Assembly: GCF_011927765.1 (NCBI RefSeq)
Contig: NZ_JAATJG010000011.1
Span: 62,001 to 126,000, forward strand
Reading direction: 5' to 3'
Source of the DNA: Wenyingzhuangia aestuarii
GTDB taxonomy: Bacteria > Bacteroidota > Bacteroidia > Flavobacteriales > Flavobacteriaceae
Length of the DNA: 64,000 nucleotides
In this document: positions 62,065 through 64,000 of the stretch, piece by piece
How positions within the stretch are numbered: position 1 is the first letter of the stretch
Layout of the letters: the number at the start of each line of letters is the position of its first letter
Translations under genes and position numbers: made by a program
The notes under the pieces: model-generated
The model's input: the letters and a program-made list of their open reading frames with translations, nothing else
Told to the model about the DNA's origin: nothing
Database searches by the model: none

Positions 62065-63375
62065 ATGGTGAATGTAATTGCTGTAATTGATATAGGGAAA
62101 ACAAATAAAAAAATACTCTTGTTTAATGAAGAGTTTGAGGTAGTGTACAGAAATGCTACTAGATTTGATGAAATATCTGACGAAGATAATTACCCTTGTG
62201 ATGACATAGAATCTATTGAAAATTGGATTCAGAGTGAAATAAAAAGAATACAAGAAGAAGGTGAATACTGCGTTAAAGCAATCAACTTTTCTACACATGG
62301 GGCTAGTCTTATTTACTTAGATAAGAATGGAGAAAGAATTACACCTTTGTATAACTATTTAAAGCCTTTAAACTTAGAAGAGTACAACGAGCTTTATGAT
62401 CTTTACGGAGGAAAAGAGGAGTTTTCTAGAAAAACAGCATCTCCAGCCTATGGAATGTTAAATACAGGGCTTCAAATATTAAAGTTACAAAAAGAAAAAC
62501 CTGAGTTTTGGAATAAGGTAGATGCTATTTTGCATTACCCACAATACTTAAGTTATCTTTTTACAAAACAAATAACTGCGGACTTTACATCTGTTGGAGC
62601 GCATACTGCTACTTGGGATTTTGACAATATGCAGTACCACCAATGGATTCAAGATAAAAACATAAAATTGCCTCAACCAAGCAACGGTAGACATGCTATA
62701 TTAGCAGACTTTAACGGTCAAACTATTGCAGTAGGTTCTGGTTTACACGATAGTTCTTCGTCTATAATTCCGGTATTACAGAATTGTAATAATAAAGAAT
62801 TTGTATTACTATCTACAGGTACATGGATTATTGCCATGAACCCTTATAGTACCGAAAAATTAACACAACACCAGTTAACAAACAACTGTTTGTGTTTTAT
62901 GACTCCAGAAAAACAACAAATTAAATCATCAATGCAGTTCTTAGGACGTATTCATGAAGTGTATTTGGAGCCTTTAGCAAAACAATTTAACGTACATATA
63001 GATACGCATTTAGAATTAAAATTAGAGGTAGATTACATTGCTAAATTAATTGCAGAAGATAAAAGAGTGTATTTGTCAGAAGGAATTGATACTGATTTTG
63101 AAGCAAACCCAAGTCTTTTAGAGCAGTTTAATACTTACAAAGAGGCATACTATCAATTAACTTACGAAATAAGTAAAAAAGTAGTAGCTGGTATTGACTT
63201 AATTTTAGATGAGAATAATTCATTACAAGATATTTATGTTTCTGGAGGATTTAATAGAAACGAAATGTTTATTGAGTTTATAGCTCAAATGAAAAAAGGG
63301 GTAAATGTAAAAATACCAAACTGTAAAAACGAAAGTGCACTTGGTGCAGCTTTGTTAATGAAAGATTATTTATAG
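62065..63375 (+). CDS. fucK: FGGY-family carbohydrate kinase, L-fuculokinase
   Basis: About 436 residues from ATG 62065 (a GTG three bases upstream is an alternative). FGGY kinase features: AVIDIGKTNKKILLFNEEFEVVYRN (N-terminal ATPase lobe), NFSTHGASLIYLD, NTGLQILKLQKE, VLLSTGTWIIAMNP, and SGGFNRNEMFIEF near the C-terminus, the second ATPase lobe. It should phosphorylate L-fuculose to L-fuculose-1-phosphate. It is shorter than many FGGY kinases, like rhamnulokinase-related forms. Placed next to fucI and the aldolase it completes the fucose route. The terminator between fucI and fucK is unusual in such an otherwise tight cluster. Confidence 0.88.
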   Translation: MVNVIAVIDIGKTNKKILLFNEEFEVVYRNATRFDEISDEDNYPCDDIESIENWIQSEIKRIQEEGEYCVKAINFSTHGASLIYLDKNGERITPLYNYLKPLNLEEYNELYDLYGGKEEFSRKTASPAYGMLNTGLQILKLQKEKPEFWNKVDAILHYPQYLSYLFTKQITADFTSVGAHTATWDFDNMQYHQWIQDKNIKLPQPSNGRHAILADFNGQTIAVGSGLHDSSSSIIPVLQNCNNKEFVLLSTGTWIIAMNPYSTEKLTQHQLTNNCLCFMTPEKQQIKSSMQFLGRIHEVYLEPLAKQFNVHIDTHLELKLEVDYIAKLIAEDKRVYLSEGIDTDFEANPSLLEQFNTYKEAYYQLTYEISKKVVAGIDLILDENNSLQDIYVSGGFNRNEMFIEFIAQMKKGVNVKIPNCKNESALGAALLMKDYL

Positions 63376-63404
63376 AAATATAAGAAGCTACTTAAAACTA
63401 AAGA

Positions 63405-64000
63405 ATGCACAACAATCAAACATTAGGAGAATTTATTATAGAAAATCAATCTTCATTTCCTTATTCAAGTGGAGAGTTATCTAGCCTTTTAAACGCTTTA
63501 CGTTTAGCCGCAAAAGTGGTAAATCACGAAGTAAATAAAGCTGGGTTAGTAGATTTATTTGGAAATTCTGGGGAGGTAAACATTCAAGGAGAAAACCAAC
63601 AGAAGTTAGATATTTTTGCCAATGAAATTTTTATTCAAGCACTTGTAAACAGAGAAATTGTTTGTGGAATTGTATCCGAAGAAAACGATGAGTTTATTGT
63701 TATTGATGGTAGTGATAAACGCAATAATAGCAAATATGTTGTATTAATGGATCCTTTAGATGGTTCTAGTAATATTGATGTAAATGTATCTGTAGGAACT
63801 ATTTTTTCTGTTTATAGAAGAGTAAGTCCTGTGGGAACTCCCGTTACTAGCGAAGATTTTTTACAAGAAGGAAACAAACAGGTAGCTGCAGGATATGTAG
63901 TTTATGGAACATCAACTATGTTGGTTTTTACCACAGGTGATGGTGTAAATGGTTTTACCTTAAATCCTGCAATTGGTACTTTTTATTTATCGCATGCTAA
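63405..64000 (+). CDS. fbp: Class I fructose-1,6-bisphosphatase, N-terminal part (3' end outside window)
   Basis: The gene starts at ATG 63405 ([15 protein letters not shown]) and stays open to the window end (198 codons). Class I FBPase motifs: [20 protein letters not shown] at the AMP-site region, metal-binding Glu in [10 protein letters not shown], and the signature [28 protein letters not shown], followed by [14 protein letters not shown]. It hydrolyses fructose-1,6-bisphosphate to fructose-6-phosphate, the committed gluconeogenic step. Growth on L-fucose or L-galactose gives only triose phosphates and pyruvate, so hexose phosphates must be made this way; its place 29 bp after fucK fits that. 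Confidence 0.93.
   Translation, partial: MHNNQTLGEFIIENQSSFPYSSGELSSLLNALRLAAKVVNHEVNKAGLVDLFGNSGEVNIQGENQQKLDIFANEIFIQALVNREIVCGIVSEENDEFIVIDGSDKRNNSKYVVLMDPLDGSSNIDVNVSVGTIFSVYRRVSPVGTPVTSEDFLQEGNKQVAAGYVVYGTSTMLVFTTGDGVNGFTLNPAIGTFYLSHA

Noticed and set aside
1-64000. Anhydro-L-galactose catabolism genes (dehydrogenase and cycloisomerase)
   Set aside because: Looked for as expected partners of agar degradation; none is encoded here, so kinase and aldolase are assigned to the KDG route.

Overview
The window comes from a marine Flavobacteriaceae-type Bacteroidota. This rests on AT-rich DNA, SusC/SusD-like pairs, Por-secretion (T9SS) C-terminal sorting domains, lack of Shine-Dalgarno sites, and TAnnTTTG-type promoter boxes. 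It holds one large polysaccharide utilisation locus (PUL, about 1-41.9 kb) and, directly downstream, the sugar catabolic genes that its products should feed (about 41.9-64 kb). I support 41 protein genes. Two are truncated by the window ends (a GH2 at the left, fructose-1,6-bisphosphatase at the right). One sulfatase carries an internal stop, and one GH16 has a damaged 5' end. I saw no tRNA, rRNA, CRISPR or insertion sequence.

Layout. 1-4.0 kb: GH2 (partial), GH16, sulfatase, GH16 with an inserted discoidin-type module. 4.2-13.2 kb: an 807-aa FN3/five-bladed-propeller protein, a GH28-like lipoprotein, an interrupted sulfatase, an intact sulfatase and an SSS-family transporter. 13.4-25.9 kb: GH2, a sulfatase / giant Asp-box propeller / sulfatase / GH29 operon, and another sulfatase. 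26.2-33.3 kb: SusC, SusD and a surface lipoprotein. 33.5-41.8 kb: FN3 lipoprotein, second giant Asp-box propeller, GH2 lipoprotein, GH29 lipoprotein. 41.9-52.8 kb: a LacI regulator, then a zinc alcohol dehydrogenase, PfkB kinase, KDPG-type aldolase, UxaA, UxaB, amidohydrolase lactonase, aldo/keto reductase, FucP and a RhaM-type mutarotase. 52.9-64 kb: LldD, AraC, second FucP, lactaldehyde dehydrogenase, second AraC, class II aldolase, FucI, FucK and Fbp.

How it fits together. The enzyme set (GH16 endo-hydrolases, beta-galactosidase-like GH2, GH29 alpha-L-fucosidase/alpha-L-galactosidase types, six sulfatases) points to a sulfated galactan, plausibly a red-algal agaran/porphyran-like polymer with L-galactose and perhaps L-fucose side residues. 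The downstream genes support this. The aldo/keto reductase, lactonase, LgoD-like dehydrogenase, UxaB, UxaA, KDG kinase and KDPG aldolase make a gap-free oxidative route from L-galactose to pyruvate and glyceraldehyde-3-phosphate. FucI, FucK, aldolase, AldA and LldD make the isomerase route from L-fucose to DHAP and pyruvate. The substrate is inferred, not proven.

Regulation. Ten promoters, nine inside the PUL and one before the fucP/mutarotase genes, share one geometry: two half-sites near NTCATATGT whose starts are 21 bp apart, followed 33-35 bp later by a box usually ending in TTTG. This looks like one AraC-type (possibly HTCS) regulon. A separate LacI regulator has a perfect 20-bp palindromic operator before the L-galactonate operon and a near copy before its own gene.
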